A DNA stretch of 64,000 bases, taken from assembly GCA_030737875.1 (NCBI GenBank), contig CM060909.1:393957065-394021064 (forward strand), in the 5' to 3' direction. Under the pieces are notes generated by a model, which worked only from the letters and a program-made list of their open reading frames with translations, was not told where the DNA came from and did not search any database. Position 1 is the stretch's first letter; each line of letters starts with the position of its first letter. This stretch comes from Allium sativum. Its lineage: Eukaryota > Streptophyta > Magnoliopsida > Asparagales > Amaryllidaceae. Of this stretch, positions 48,401 to 61,612 are shown piece after piece. The position numbers were made by a program, and so were the translations under genes.

Positions 48401-50006
48401 GTGGTATCAGAGCTTAAGGTTAAGTAATTACCTTGGCTCTGTGCAGTGACTCAGTGGAGATAGGGTTAGTAATACCATAGACTGAGTTTGAGTGTATATA
48501 TATGAGTGCGTATTTGTTATTGATATAAAAAATGGTTTTATATTGTGGAGATTTATTGGTTGAGCTGTTTATGAATTCTGGTCGATTAGTTTGATCCACT
48601 ATATCGGTAGGAGTTTCTAAACACTTGAATACAATGAACCGACATAGTATATTTTGAAAAATGGTAAATGAAATAATTTTACCCCAATTATATTTTGATA
48701 TAAAGGATTTATATTGGAATTATTATAATATATTGAATATATTGGTTGTTATTATAGTCGAACAAGATTATAAATTAAATGGTTATATATATAAATAAAT
48801 AAAATTCGTATAAGTGTACGAAATAAATTGACTCTGAAATTAAAATCAGAATTGGAATTAAAATTCCTAAAATTTGGAAAAGTGTTCGTAAATGGATTTG
48901 AGTTAAGTATTGATAATTTTAAAGTCTTGGGAGATTTTAAATTGTTTTACGACATTGTGAATGATGTTTTCAAAATAGAAATGATATAGATATGGTTTTG
49001 AAAAGTGATATAGTATTGAACTCACTTTGATAGCTGGGAAATGACTCTGATGATGCTGGCCACATCCTCAGTGTTCATTTTCAAGTTCTAAGTGACGGAT
49101 TACTACCAAAGGTATTCATTTTGAATTGCTTTGAGAAAAACAAGTTGTTTTGAATCCTGAAAAGGAAAGTTTGATTTTTGAGAAAAGCAAAGCTATTTAA
49201 AAATCCCAAGAAAAGGTTGTTTGAAATAAAACCAAACTAAATAGAAATTGTGGAAGTAATTTGGAATTGGATTAAAGCCAGTGAAGTGGAAATTGAATCG
49301 AAAATAGAACGATACTGGGTAAGATTGGATTTTGAATATAATTTGACTCAGGTAAGTAAATGGATTGATTTTTGAATAAAAAATCAGATTTGAGTTATGA
49401 GATAAAGGTAACTAATTAGAGGGAATTAATTAGTTAATGAAATGTGGAATGATAGCTTAACTTGGTTAAGTATATTGAATTGGTAAATTAAGAGTTGAAA
49501 TCAAGAATGGATCTTGAGCTTCAAATAGATTTGGTTTAGGGTATAAACAGATGATTTGGTTTAAGAATGAATTGATTTGAGATCAAGTTGGAAACGTATC
49601 GGTATATGCTGAGTTGGTAGCAAGTGAAAGTGATATAATTATATGCCCAACAAAAAGGTACACGTTTATATTCATATGAGTTTGATGAGCGATGAGCCGA
49701 ATTGGCAAGCCATTTGGCTGTTTTATTTTCTTTTGGTTGAAGAAGTCCAAGAGAGGCGAGTTGGAGTTTGAGCTATTGACCGGTACAAAGGAGGTGCTGG
49801 CGAAATTTTTTGAAAAGTTAAGGTGTTAGAAAATTTTTAGGATTTTTGGAAATTTTTGTTAGTAGGAATAAATTAATAATTTAATTCAAATTATTGGTAT
49901 AGTGAAGCTAAAGTTAAAGAAATAAAAATAATTTTTAACCAGTTAATAGGGTTTTGTTTTCTACCTTAGCAATTTCGAGGACGAAATTATTTTAAGGGGG
50001 AAAGAA
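48401..50006 (+). other. N1 internal region, non-coding
   Basis: 1606 bp with PBS at 48402-48413 (TGGTATCAGAGC) and no recognisable gag or pol. It shares short blocks with the N2 interior near 49643-49740 and 49795-49850. The end CGAGGACGAAATTATTTTAA then PPT (49993-50006, TAAGGGGGAAAGAA) precedes the right LTR. Confidence 0.9.
49047..49071 (+). promoter_or_regulatory. Near-palindrome in N1 interior
   Basis: CTGATGATGCTGG followed by CCACATCCTCAG. It is an obvious relative of the N2 palindrome with one extra base and one mismatch, and it lies about 630 nt after the PBS. Confidence 0.55.
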
Positions 50007-51082
50007 TGTAATGACCCGTACTTTTACGGATAATAAATAATTTATTTAATTATTTAAATAAAGGTTTGGTAATTTAAAATTACAAGAATTAAATAATAAG
50101 TAATATTTAATTAATTAAATAATATATTTAATTCAGAAATAATAAAAAATAGTGGAATTCACAATACAGTGTGAATTGGATTATATATAAGGTATAATTC
50201 AGTTTAGAGTTGAATTATATTCACGAATATATTATTTAAAAGAAGTTTGAACGTAGAATTATAATATAATTATAATCGAGCTCGAAATGGCGCAGTAGTT
50301 TGCAATTTGGCGATTCAAACTTCAACCGAATATACATAAGCCGTTTTGAATTGGATTTCTGTGAAACAAGAAACGTTCAGAGCTGGTGAAGTATATTTTT
50401 CTAGTGGAAGAGAAAAATTGAGATTTCGACGTATATATTTTGATTTGTGTCCAAATAAAATTTTAGAAAAGTCGCTATGGAATTCCTTTATAATTTATAA
50501 CGATTTATTTATATTATAAAAGGATTTAAATATAAATCGAATATTGATTTAACACTGGATTGGAGATATCGAGTTGTAAATCTCGATATATTTATTTTGG
50601 AGTTATATGGTATTGTATGTGAATATATATACGATAATATTTATTTATAAATGTTTAATTTAATTGTTTTAAATATATTTAATATTTAAAAGGGTTTATT
50701 TGGAGCTTTAAAAATGGCCAGTTTTGCAAACGAACTCAGAATTCGACGAAACCAATGTTGTTGGATTCGTAATGTTAAATTATTGTTAGATTTCAGTTTC
50801 CGCGATTTTTTAAGTCAGTATGTGGCCGTACGGGATTTTAATGTGAAAAACATTCAGTATTTTGACGGTTAAAAATATGCTATGTGAGCAAACGGAGTCG
50901 GAATTCGACGAAACCAGTTTTGTTGGGACAGTAATGTCGAACTGTAGCTGCATGTCCAGTTTCATGATTTTTGGATATCACATGTGATCATAGGAATTTT
51001 AAAACGACAATAAAAGTAACGATTTAAATTAAATTAATATTACAATCGAAAATATCTCAAAATATCTAGATATTTTTTTTCC

Positions 51083-51090
51083 TATAAATA
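51083..51090 (+). promoter_or_regulatory. TATA box in N1 right LTR
   Basis: TCC-TATAAATA-CC lies about 1.08 kb into the LTR. The left LTR has two substitutions in the same octamer, so its promoter is probably weakened. Confidence 0.5.
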
Positions 51091-53129
51091 CCACCACCCT
51101 TAAAAACCTAACTCTAAACTCCTCTGGTCAAAACGAAATTTCGCCGCTCTCATTTTTTTCCTTCAACAGTAAAAATGGGAGGAATAAAATCTATAGAAAT
51201 CAAATAAAAATTTATAAAATTTGAGATATATGTATTCGGCTTTCCCTTGCTTTTCTCTTCAATCCTATGGTGGTTTCAACAGGCACGATTGTTGTTCGAA
51301 TCTACTGGGTTTTGACAGCGAAAGCTAGGGCTGTGGGTTTCATGAGTTTAACCAATCAAACTGCAAATTCGAGTTCGGATATGGATTTTGGAGGTGATTT
51401 AGAAGTTGTTTGATTTTTCTGGGTTTAAAATAATAATAAAATGTCGATCCTTATACTCTTGTATTGCCGAATCCTGCTGCAGACGCGGTGGAGAGGGGCA
51501 GTTCAAATTGGGGGATAATGGCACGGGTAGATGGAGAGAGGGTAAAGAAGTTTGATGATATAGCTTGTACGAGTTTTTGGTGGAAGACCATTGCGTGAAT
51601 AGAGCTTGGGAGTTCGGTAATGTCTGTAGACGAGGACCAGGAGTATTTTCAGTTGGGGAAGAAGTGTTAACAAGTGGTTTGGGTTTTGAACTGATGGTGG
51701 GCCAATGGATTTTAAGTGAGTCCCATATATATATTGATAAAAGGAAAAAAATATGTATGAATTCTTCTTGAGATTCAAAGAAAACCACGGTAGATGGTGA
51801 ATTGGATGCAAAGATGGGGCGAAATTTAATGACGGAGAAGAAGGAGGGTAATCGGTCTGGGCTTAAACGAGTGGGTGGAGTTGAATTAGGCCACGAGTAA
51901 TGAGGTGAAGCCCATTTTCGAATTTATTTAAGTTTAAATTTAAAAAGGAAATAGTGTATTAACTTTACATTTTCATATCTTGTTCATACTTTATCGGAAT
52001 TCGACGAAAAAGATCTGTTAGGACCGTATGGACGGCGGCAACACAGTGGAACTGACTGGAAGTGAATTGGGGCTCGTTACAATTTATTGCGAAATAAATT
52101 GTTCGTCTGAATCAACAGACGCAAATCGTTATTTAACGGTTAACGCGAAATGTGAGTAAAACTCACCAACTCTGAACAGTTATATATTTATAATGTATTC
52201 TTAGAACTGATAATTATCTGTTGATTGCTGTGTGTTAACTGTTTGGTTGAATTGCTTATGTATTGGTTGAAATTATAGATAACGATATATATATATATAT
52301 ATATCGTTAATCAAATATTGATTCTGTTTAGCAGAATATTTCATATTGAAATGAAATCAATGTTAGTTATATTGTTTAACATCTGTGATGTAGGGAAATA
52401 GGTTGGAGGGACCCAACTGGGTTCCTCAATATAGATAAATACTGTTTCGCTTCATATATTGTGATATATGATGTGATACATAATCTGTTGTTGATTATGT
52501 GTGTTTGAATGATATCGATCATTGTTATTTGGTATTTTAAATACCGTAACAAATAAAGGAATGTAGAAAAGGGGATTTTCAAAGTGTTTATTAAAAATAA
52601 AATAGTTATAAAATCAAGGGTTTTATAAAAAGGAAATTTATTTATAAAATCAAAGGATTTTATAAAAAGGGATATTCATTTTAAAAAAATGAATTAGAAT
52701 GTATTAAAGAGAAATTATTTATAAAATCAAGGGAGTTTATAAAAAGGGAATTATTTGTAAAATCAAAAGGGTTTTATAAAGAGGAATATTTATTGGGATA
52801 ATAAATAGAAGTATGAAATGAATTTATTTACTTAGAAAATAAATAGATAAATATAAAAGGAAAATATTTGTAAAACAAATATAAAAAGAGATAGATTTTT
52901 AAAACATTTACAAATAGAATAGAAAGAGAAATATTTGTAAAAACATTTACAAATAAAATAGAAACGGAAATATTTGTAAAACATTTACAAATAGAATTGA
53001 AAAAAAGAATTATTTATTTAGAAAATAAATAAAGATAAATGGGGAATTATTTGAGAAAATAAATAGAATTATATAAAGGAAATATTTATATGAAATAAAT
53101 ATAGACAAATAGAAAAGGGAGTATTTGTA

Positions 53130-54060
53130 ATCGAATATAGTCAGTCGATTAGAGTTAACCAATTGAGTTAACCAGTTAGAGTTATTCGATCAGAGTTAAC
53201 CAGTTAGAGTTAATCAGTTAGAGTTAACCAGATAGAGTTAATTGAACATAGTTAATCGAATTAGGACTAATTTAATATTAGTTATTCAATTAGAGTTAAA
53301 TCGAATATTAGCTACTCGAAATAACGTTAAAACAGACATAGTTATTCGAATACAAGTTTATCGAATATTAGTTATTCGATAGAAGTTAATCAAGTTCAGT
53401 TAAATAAGTCGAGTTAATCAAGTTGAGTAAAATAAGTTGAGTTAATCAAGTTGAGTTAAATAAGTCGAGTTAACCAGGTTGAGTTAAATATGTCGGGCTA
53501 ATCAAGTTGAGTTAAATAAGTCGAGTTAATCAAGTTGAGTTAAATAAGTCGAGTTAATTAAGTTAAGTTAGTCAAGATGAGTTAATCAAACCGAGTTAAT
53601 CCAAATGAGTTAATCCAAAGGAATTAGTTGAATATTAGTTATTCGAATAGAGTTAAAGGAGTATTGAATATAGTTTATTAGAATAGAGTTAAAGGAGTAT
53701 CGAATATAGTTTATTCGAATAGAGTTAAAGGAACATCGAATATAGTTTATTCGAATAGCGTTAAAGGAAAGGGTATCGATTATAGTTAATCGAAAGGAGT
53801 TATTAATTATAGTTAATCGAAAGGAGTTATCGATTATAGTTAATCGAAAGGAGTTATCGATTACTTTAATCGAAAGGAGTTATCGATTATAGTTAATCGA
53901 AAGGTGTTATCGATTAGTTTAATCGAAAGGAGTTAATCGATTATAATTAATCGAAAGGAGTTATCGATTAGTTTAATCGAAAGGAGTAAATCGAATTTAG
54001 TTATTCGAAGTGAGTTAATCGAATATTAGTTATTCGAAGAGAGTTAATCATCAAATTCGA
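53130..54060 (+). repeat. GAGTTAA / TCGATTATAGTTAATCG array, right LTR
   Basis: Counterpart of 16826-17650. The unit order is similar, with insertions and losses of whole units, including an extra GAGTTAAAGGA-ATCGAATATAG run near 53660-53760. Confidence 0.85.
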
Positions 54061-56131
54061 TTATATCGAATTCGGGAAAGTACTTATACTTTCCGGTATT
54101 TAAATCAAGATTTATTTATTTATAAATTAGATGTTTATTTATTTATTCAAATTAAAGAATAAAAGTTATAATTGAAGTTAGACATTTCGAAAGTAGGGAT
54201 TATAACGTTATCGTTATAACCAATGTTTTTATAAAAGAAGTGGATTCGTGAATAGAACCCAAGAGTTACGTAAGAAAGTTTGTTAAAGGTTTAAAAGATA
54301 AATTTGTCTATTCTGAAGTTAAAACGTTGTTCAGTTAAAGTCTGAGAGGTAATTATACCCCAACTTGATTGACTTCCTTCTTAACTAAGGAATGGCTAAG
54401 GTTTTATAGTAAAGGATGGTTAAGTGAATTTAGTTAATGAGTGAAATGGTTTGAGTTGGCATGGCGATGTTTGATATAAACATCAGTTTAAATCCAGTGA
54501 AGGAGTTTTGGAAATGTTTTCCAAATAAAAATCAGAAATGTTTCCTGATAATAGAAAATAAGAATTTAGAATATACGGAAACAGGAGATAAGTAAATTAA
54601 TGAACTAAAGAGATAAATGTTAAATGATGATTGATCGATAAAATTTCCATCTGGAAATAATATCATTGTTTGCACATGTGTTTTTCTTTGATAGTTAAAT
54701 CACAGACTATCAAAGTTTAGACCACTTTTTCGTCGACAATACGGAGAGACCAGTTGGATTCTTATCCAAAGAACCACTCCGTATGGGCGTTAGCGTTTCG
54801 AATCAAATAGATTGAAGACAAATTGAAGATAGAGTAAAGTGCAAGGGCTGTTATTTAAGTCCTAGGTAAAGATTGCTTAGGATGGGTGTACGGAATAGTG
54901 CCTTCGGTTTGTCCAGTCCTAGGACAACTTGAATGGATGAATGTTTGACAGAGTATATCTGGTAGATCACATAAGTTGATCGTTTCAGACGTATTTACGT
55001 TGGTGGCAGAGGAATTCTTTTCTCTTAGCTTATACCCATGGTATTTTTGGGTAAATCAATTTGTGATTTGATGGGTATGATGATGTGGCATTCAAAGTAA
55101 ATGAAGACATGATCTGTATAGAGATACGTTATAACCTCAAGCCTCATCAACTGAGAAATGACAGAAATCGGGAAGGCAGCATGGCTAAGTGGTTCGCAAC
55201 CAGGTAGGGTATATTGTCACCATCTAGAGAATATTCATATTTGTTACTTCTTTCAATTCTGTATCTCCCGGGAATGGTTATGTTGGTTCACCAACTGTAA
55301 GGTGACAATATATTTGATACACTCAAGCGGAATGAGTGGTCGGTCATGTGTGGCCGAGTTGCAAGATGTTCTTGTTGAACTCTAGTATATCGCTTCTAGA
55401 GTACACTGATCGGAAGGTGGATCTATACCTTGTCATAGTTGGAATCCATTCCCCAAATTAGAGCTCGCGGTTTTGATTGTATATTATATATGTAGAACGT
55501 TAGATGCAAGCGTTTTACTAGATTGATATTACTTGTGTTAGACTTTATTATAATATCAAAATAATATTTTTTTACAAATGACTTGGATTATCGTAAGGTA
55601 AAAACCTTCTGTGCTTATGTGTGGATCGATCATATGATTATTCTTTCTTTGAAAGGATTTTGAAAGTTAAATCAATATGATTTGAGTTTACTCACACCAG
55701 TCACATGACTGACCCAGAGTTTATTTTGTTTAGTTTTCCCTAAACTCTTGGGAGCTCAATTTTGTACGGACAGTAAAGTAGTCGGGATTTACAGATACTT
55801 GAAGAGCTGGAGCAGGAGGCTTCAGGATTATATAGCTATTGTTTATTTCCGCTGTGTTGTAAGTGTTATACTCTAATAATGGTATTGTATACAGATACTG
55901 TTTTATTTCAAAGTTATATTATGAAATATATTTATTCGTTCCGCTGTGAGATTCGTGTTTACTCTGATGTTGTGATGTTCTTCCTCTTCTTCTATTCTAA
56001 GTTTCTATCTTATCTATTCTCACCCTCTAATTTCTTTCAATGACTATCTGGTGTTTCCGATGCTTGAATAGTCGACATAGTGTTATATGCCGATATCTTG
56101 GATCGCAAATTCCTCGGGTCGTTACATATAC

Positions 56132-56289
56132 TCACACTATGCATACAGTCATGAAAGCATTAGAGATCTTTTTTAAGGACAGTGGATGCCTGTATTTGAT
56201 GGTTGAGTAGATGGACGATTGGATGGTAGGATATACATTCTTCTTGACTTTCAGATTTCGGGGACGAAATCCTTTAAGGAGGGGGAGAA
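56132..56289 (+). other. Outer element: residual internal end and PPT
   Basis: Continues the outer element after N1. The sequence TTTCGGGGACGAAATCCTTT is followed by a PPT, AAGGAGGGGGAGAA (56276-56289), directly before the LTR start TGTAACACCC. Confidence 0.88.
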
Positions 56290-56533
56290 TGTAACACCCT
56301 GTATTTTCTGTGAATATTAAAGAACTCTTAATTTTAAAAGTGGGAATTAAGGGAAACCGGTTGCGCCATTGCGTTTGTCTCAGAATTCTGCTTTAGATAG
56401 TGTTCGAGTTTGCGTGAATCGGACTTCATATGAAGAATTTATGGAGTTTAGAAGATTTCTAGTTTAATCAGAAAATTAAATATTATAATAATTGATTCAG
56501 AAAGTAATTCGAATTTCAAAATTCCGAGAATCA

Positions 56534-56652
56534 GCTGGGCGGGAAAATTCCCGCCCATAGGGGTCGACTCCCCCCGGGGGGTCGACATAGGTGTCGACCC
56601 CCCAAGAGGGGTGTCGACTGGGGTGTCGACCCCCCTATGGGTATCGACCCCC
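56534..56652 (+). repeat. GC-rich GTCGAC cluster with hairpins
   Basis: A stem GGGCGGGAA-AA-TTCCCGCCC (56538-56557) is followed by five GTCGAC hexamers in about 75 bp, each next to C or G runs, including CCCCCCGGGGGG. The block is strongly GC-rich in an AT-rich LTR and can pair in many registers. Confidence 0.8.
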
Positions 56653-56884
56653 TCAGCCAGATCCGAACAGTGACGATTTCTGACTTATTGCTAAGTCTAG
56701 GGCATTGGTGGCGGTTTCTAGATAGCTCTAATTGGTCTAGATGCTTCCAATTTCTCCTAGGTTGACCTAACGACTTACATTAATTTAGACTTTTATATAA
56801 ACAACCCCTACCCTCAACCCTAAACCACACAATTTCATTTCAAGGAGCCGTCATGCTATCCATGGCCAAACTAGTGTAGCCTCC

Positions 56885-59800
56885 TGTAAGGACCCGTAAC
56901 TTCCCCGTGAAGGAAAGAGCGGATACTTGGAGAACAACACACAAAATAGAACGCAAACGGAAGAACATTTCATTGTTATTACAACAATTCCATCAGATAC
57001 AAGAATATACAGAGTATAAATGAATAAATATACATTCGATAAATATCAGAGATTTAAATTACATAGCAGCGGAAAAATATACAAAACACAACTAGAAGTG
57101 ATACACGGATACAGAGCTTTCCGAGCATCGTTCCAGCTGTAAATCAGGACCCTGTGAATATAAATCTGCAAAACCAAAACAACTAGCTGCCCGTGTCGAA
57201 AATAAGGGCACCCAGAGTTTAGGTTAAAACAATAAACTCCAGGTCAGTCATGTGACTGGTGTGAGAACTAAAACAGTTATTTAAAACTTTACTTTAAAAG
57301 AGAGTGATTCAAGGGACCACTCCGTATAACACGGAACGGGTTTCCTCCCAAGAATACTAGTGCATATAACAAAACAGCGTAATGCTTTTTGGAAAAATGA
57401 AGCTATTATAAGACCCAGGTCCCATCACATAATGCTATGCAAGCCGGAGGATAGGGTTTCCCTTATAATAGCCAAACATGCTTGGTACGTTTAAAACAAA
57501 TCATTTGATACTATTATAAGTGTGTAGTGTCAAAACAATTTCAATCATAAATATCAATCCTAGGCGGCATGGGTATCATCTATCATGTCGCCATACTAGG
57601 CTCTACAAATAAAACTGAGATACACGTATTGGAAATTGGATTTCCGTCATGAGTCGAGGCAAGGGGCAAGCTCCTCTCCGCTTCGAGACACTCTAGTAAA
57701 TGTCCCAGGACTACACACTCTGGGCAATCCTTGGATATTCAGGGCCGGTCCTCTCTTACGTTTGAGGATTAATTATTCCTGAACACACGTTTCCCGGTCC
57801 TTACAGACCTAAAATCGAGGCGCCTCATCCAACAACCACATAGGTGAAAAGTATATAAATGTCAGGGCTGGTAAGTCACTGACACCACCAAATGTAGAAA
57901 GAAACGTCGTGCTCTCCACGCAGTCCTTATCCCGTTTTTAACTCATACTGAGGTGTGAGGCTCGCGAATCAACGCTATACACAAAGCTATGCCACGTAGG
58001 CCGTCCTTTGATCATCAACCACAAGACTTTGCTTTTCAACAGAAGCCTTGATCCATGCAACTCAGCATGCCACACAGGCAATTCATGCCATGCGACTGAT
58101 GTCCATCGATATACAACCTCTGAGCTCGTACGTCTCAGAGAAGGGCGTTAAGCAAAAGAAAAAATTCTCCGCCGCTAAACAGATGTATATTTAATAGAGA
58201 TCAATCAACATAGAATAAAATCCAATGTCAGACACGCAATCCATTTACAAGTTCGTTCTGCGTCTGAACGAAACCAGAGGCACTTTCCTCGCATATCCAT
58301 CCATCTCCAAGTACGTCTGGACGACCACCAACTATTTCCATCCTCTTAGGTGTACAGCCCAATCAGGATCATCAGTAATTATCCAAACGATGTAAAGACT
58401 TCCGGTCTTCGACCACCGTCATCATCTTCGACTTATCGTCGAATCGGTTATTCAGAATGGGTATGAACCCGGCCTTTCCGAACAACCCGCGTATATTAAA
58501 AATAAATGTTACACAAACACAACATACGCCTCATTCCAATTCATTAGTCACTAGCCATAAACCAGTAAGAGAGCAATTCCCCATATATTAACCCCGAAGG
58601 TCGAAACCAACATCAGATCAATACCCAGGAAACCATTCTTCTTAACTAACCAACAACTGGTTTCTAAATTTCAATTCTTAGGGAAAGGTTCCCATTAATT
58701 TTATCGAAGATAAATTCTTTAAATTTATTCTTTAATCTTCCTTTGGATGTCATTTCAAACCAAATTATGGTTTTTCAAATTAGTCGAGATTAGCGAACCA
58801 CGCCGAAGTAATTATTTATTTTATTTCCCAATCCCAACCTATTCATCCCATGAAGCAAAACTGGTAATACTCCATATCCAACACCACGGTGTTATCGGTA
58901 AAATTAATTACCATTTCACGTTCAAATATAATTAAAGATTTAACTATCGCTTTGGAGCAAAACCGGTGATACTCCATTCTCGCTCACTTTCAAAATTTGA
59001 TAATTTAAATTATCAATTCACATTTCAATCTAATTGTGGATTCATTAAACCTCCTTTTACTGGGTTAAAGAACTAGTGTTATTTAAAACACAGTTCACGA
59101 TAAACCCAAATCACATTCTATTTATTATCGGGTTAAAGAACAAGTGTTGTTTAATACACTGTTCACGATAAACCCACAAATCAATTCTATTTACAACCCA
59201 TTTCAAATCCAATTTATTTATTTAAAAATAAATGGGTTTTAATTTTAGTTCAAAACTAGTTCAATTCGATAAAAATCAATTTTTATCTTTTCAAATATGG
59301 AGTTTTTCATCCCAATTTTTCCCAAATCATTTCTTATGATTTTACACAAACTATTGATATTTTTAATAATTTTATCAAGGCCCGTACAGTCGATTTCCAT
59401 CAACGGCCATCGAACTGCACTTACAGCGACCTTTTTCCAAATTTGATTTGTACGTTTCTCCAAATCCAACCGTTAGATTTCAAATTTCTAACATTCGTTA
59501 GAAAGCTCTTTTTGATACGAACCCAACGGTTCCGGTTTTAGGAGAATCCGACGGTCGGATCTCCCGTAATGTCCGTTCGAAGTCAATGGTCGAAATAAAC
59601 GAACTGCCGCGGCGCGGCGCGTTCTATTCAGGCTATTATATTATATATATAATATATATTTCGTTGATTAGTTTTTGAAACGAATTTTGAATAGTGAAGT
59701 AAAAATTGCGATTTTTATATATTGAATAACGAAGTAAAAATGTGATTTTTATATATTGAATAGCAAAGTAAAAATGTGATTTTTATATATGTAGTTGCTA

Positions 59801-60900
59801 CGGACGGTGAAAGTGACAAAAGGCGAGAACAGCGATGATTCCCTACATTTGAAGTGTCGTGGGATTGGGATAGCTTCGATGAGAATTTCTCACTCTTCAA
59901 TCTCCTTTTCTAGTTATATATATACTAGGATGAAGACGGTGTTCAGTAGCACCCGACACCCGTCATCCAAAGACCATGGATGGCTTGTTTGTTTGATTGA
60001 TGTGTTGTGGAAATTGTTTGTGATGTTGATGTGAAATAGATAATAAAATATATTCATAGGTTGAATAAAATAATTTGGCCGTTAAAAATATAATTTTTAA
60101 CGTGAATGTGAATAAATAAATATTCATTTACAAACCGGACGGTTTGTTTATGTACACCTATTTGAAGGACATTGATTGGGACGATAAATTTTACACATCG
60201 CCCAACTGCACAAATAAAAATCTGTGTTTGTTGATTTGAAACCCCACACGGGTATTGGGATAAAATACAGAATACACTAATCCCAATAATTAGTTGTATG
60301 TCGATCGATTGATTGACAGGCTGTTATAAGCGTTAGATATCTATATTTGATGCTTATACAGTGTAGTGCACTTTGGATGATGGTTGATTATTTGTCGTTG
60401 CTATTATATACATGTGTTGTATGGAATCCATATAGTTAACGCTATATGGTAATTGATTGGGCCTCATTCCAATTTAGAAAATAAAGAATATTATAAAATA
60501 AAGGTTCATGTGTTGACCGTACTCATCCGTTGAGATTAGTCATGTGTTGAACAAAATATTTTAACAATAAAATTTACATTTTTATCATTATAAAATAAAG
60601 GTTCATGTGTTGACAGTACTCATCCGTTGAGATTAGTCATGTGTTGAACGAAATATTTTAACAATAGAATTTACATCTTTATCATATATAAAACTAGAAA
60701 CTAACTGGAAAGTAGATAAGATGAGTGGTCTCCTGGATATTGATCTGATGTTGGTTTCGGCCTTCGGGGTTAATATTCAGGAATCGTTCTCTTACTAATT
60801 TACGGTTGGAGTCTGATTTAAATCAAACGATCAAGGGTTTCGAATGATCTAGATCGGTTTAACGACTGATTCGGATCGAGCGAAATTCCAGGCCGTCACA
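56885..60900 (-). mobile_element. Mosaic solo LTR of the N2/N3 family, TSD CCTCC
   Basis: Begins TGTAAGGACCC and ends GGCCGTCACA, with CCTCC on both sides (56880-56884 and 60901-60905). The left part (56885 to about 59690) is the N3-type LTR 3' part in minus orientation, including the hairpin triad near 57190-57265. From about 59690 the sequence switches to plus orientation. It has three 34-bp units, then segments matching N2 20050-21100 and, after a gap, 23010-23140. The latter segment also occurs inverted in the left part. There is no PBS, interior or second LTR. Confidence 0.75.
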
Positions 60901-61462
60901 CCTCCAGTCTTCCCTAAAACTAGAAAACAAGTTAGAAGCTACGAATCAAATCTAAATTAGAGAATCGATAGTCTACATCAAAGGATAGCTTTTCAGATTC
61001 AGAAAACAGATCCCAGAAAACAAGATTTGTCCTTTGTTTTGTAAGTTCAGGTTACTTTTAGATGTGAATTCTTAATTGAAATTATTGGCATGTAATAATA
61101 TGAATCCAAGCTATACCTGATTATGAGATAATCCTTTCAGATTTATCCTATCTATTTTATTAGATCTGTGCCTGCGATGTTATTCAAATCTATTTTATCA
61201 GATTTGTTCCTGCGATGTTATTCAAATCTAATCTCTCAGATTTACGCTTGCGATGTAATTTTATCTAGATCTATACTTCTTTATCTTCCTGATATTGCTA
61301 TTATCAAATCTAGCATCGTAGGGCTATTTTAGGCCTAATCTTTTATGTTTCCTCTTCTTCCCCTTTTATTATGGATCTAGGTTGTCTCGAACCTAGACGA
61401 AATCTTGATATATATACGATTGGAATACGGGGGAATTTGGCCTAATCTATTTTATGTACTAT

Positions 61463-61612
61463 TGGGCATAACTTGTAACTGAGATCAGGGCGTAACTTGT
61501 AATTGAGATTCAAGCATAACTTGTAACTGAGATTTGGGTGTAACTTGTAATTGAGATTCGGGCATAACTTGTAACTGAGATTTGGGTATAATTTGTAATT
61601 GATATTGGGCAT
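61463..61612 (+). repeat. 24-bp tandem repeat
   Basis: Units of GGCATAACTTGTAACTGAGATTTG and close variants repeat about six times. More diverged copies continue to about 61970. Confidence 0.85.

Larger units (their letters stand above)
13703..56126 (+). mobile_element. N1: non-coding giant-LTR retrotransposon, TSD TATAC
   Basis: The left LTR (split into 13703-17898, 32610-33775 and 47746-48400) and the right LTR (50007-56126, 6120 bp) are homologous end to end. They begin TATAACGACCC and TGTAATGACCC and both end GTCGTTACA. A PBS follows at 48402 and a PPT precedes 50007. TATAC flanks both ends (13698-13702 and 56127-56131). The internal region is only 1606 bp and holds no gag or pol. By eye the first 200 bp of the two LTRs differ at about 13 positions plus an 8-bp indel, so N1 is older than N2 and N3. 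That agrees with their insertion inside it. The architecture recalls LARD elements, but with even larger LTRs and less interior. Confidence 0.92.
50007..56126 (+). repeat. N1 right LTR, intact, 6.1 kb
   Basis: The uninterrupted reference copy of the N1 LTR. It contains a good TATA box (51083-51090, TATAAATA, after a CT-rich stretch), a leader-like region to about 51900, weak hairpin repeats (52560-53130), the GAGTTAA and TCGATTA arrays (53130-54060) and a hairpin triad from 55698. The third stem of the triad is degraded here. TATAC follows at 56127-56131. Confidence 0.93.
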
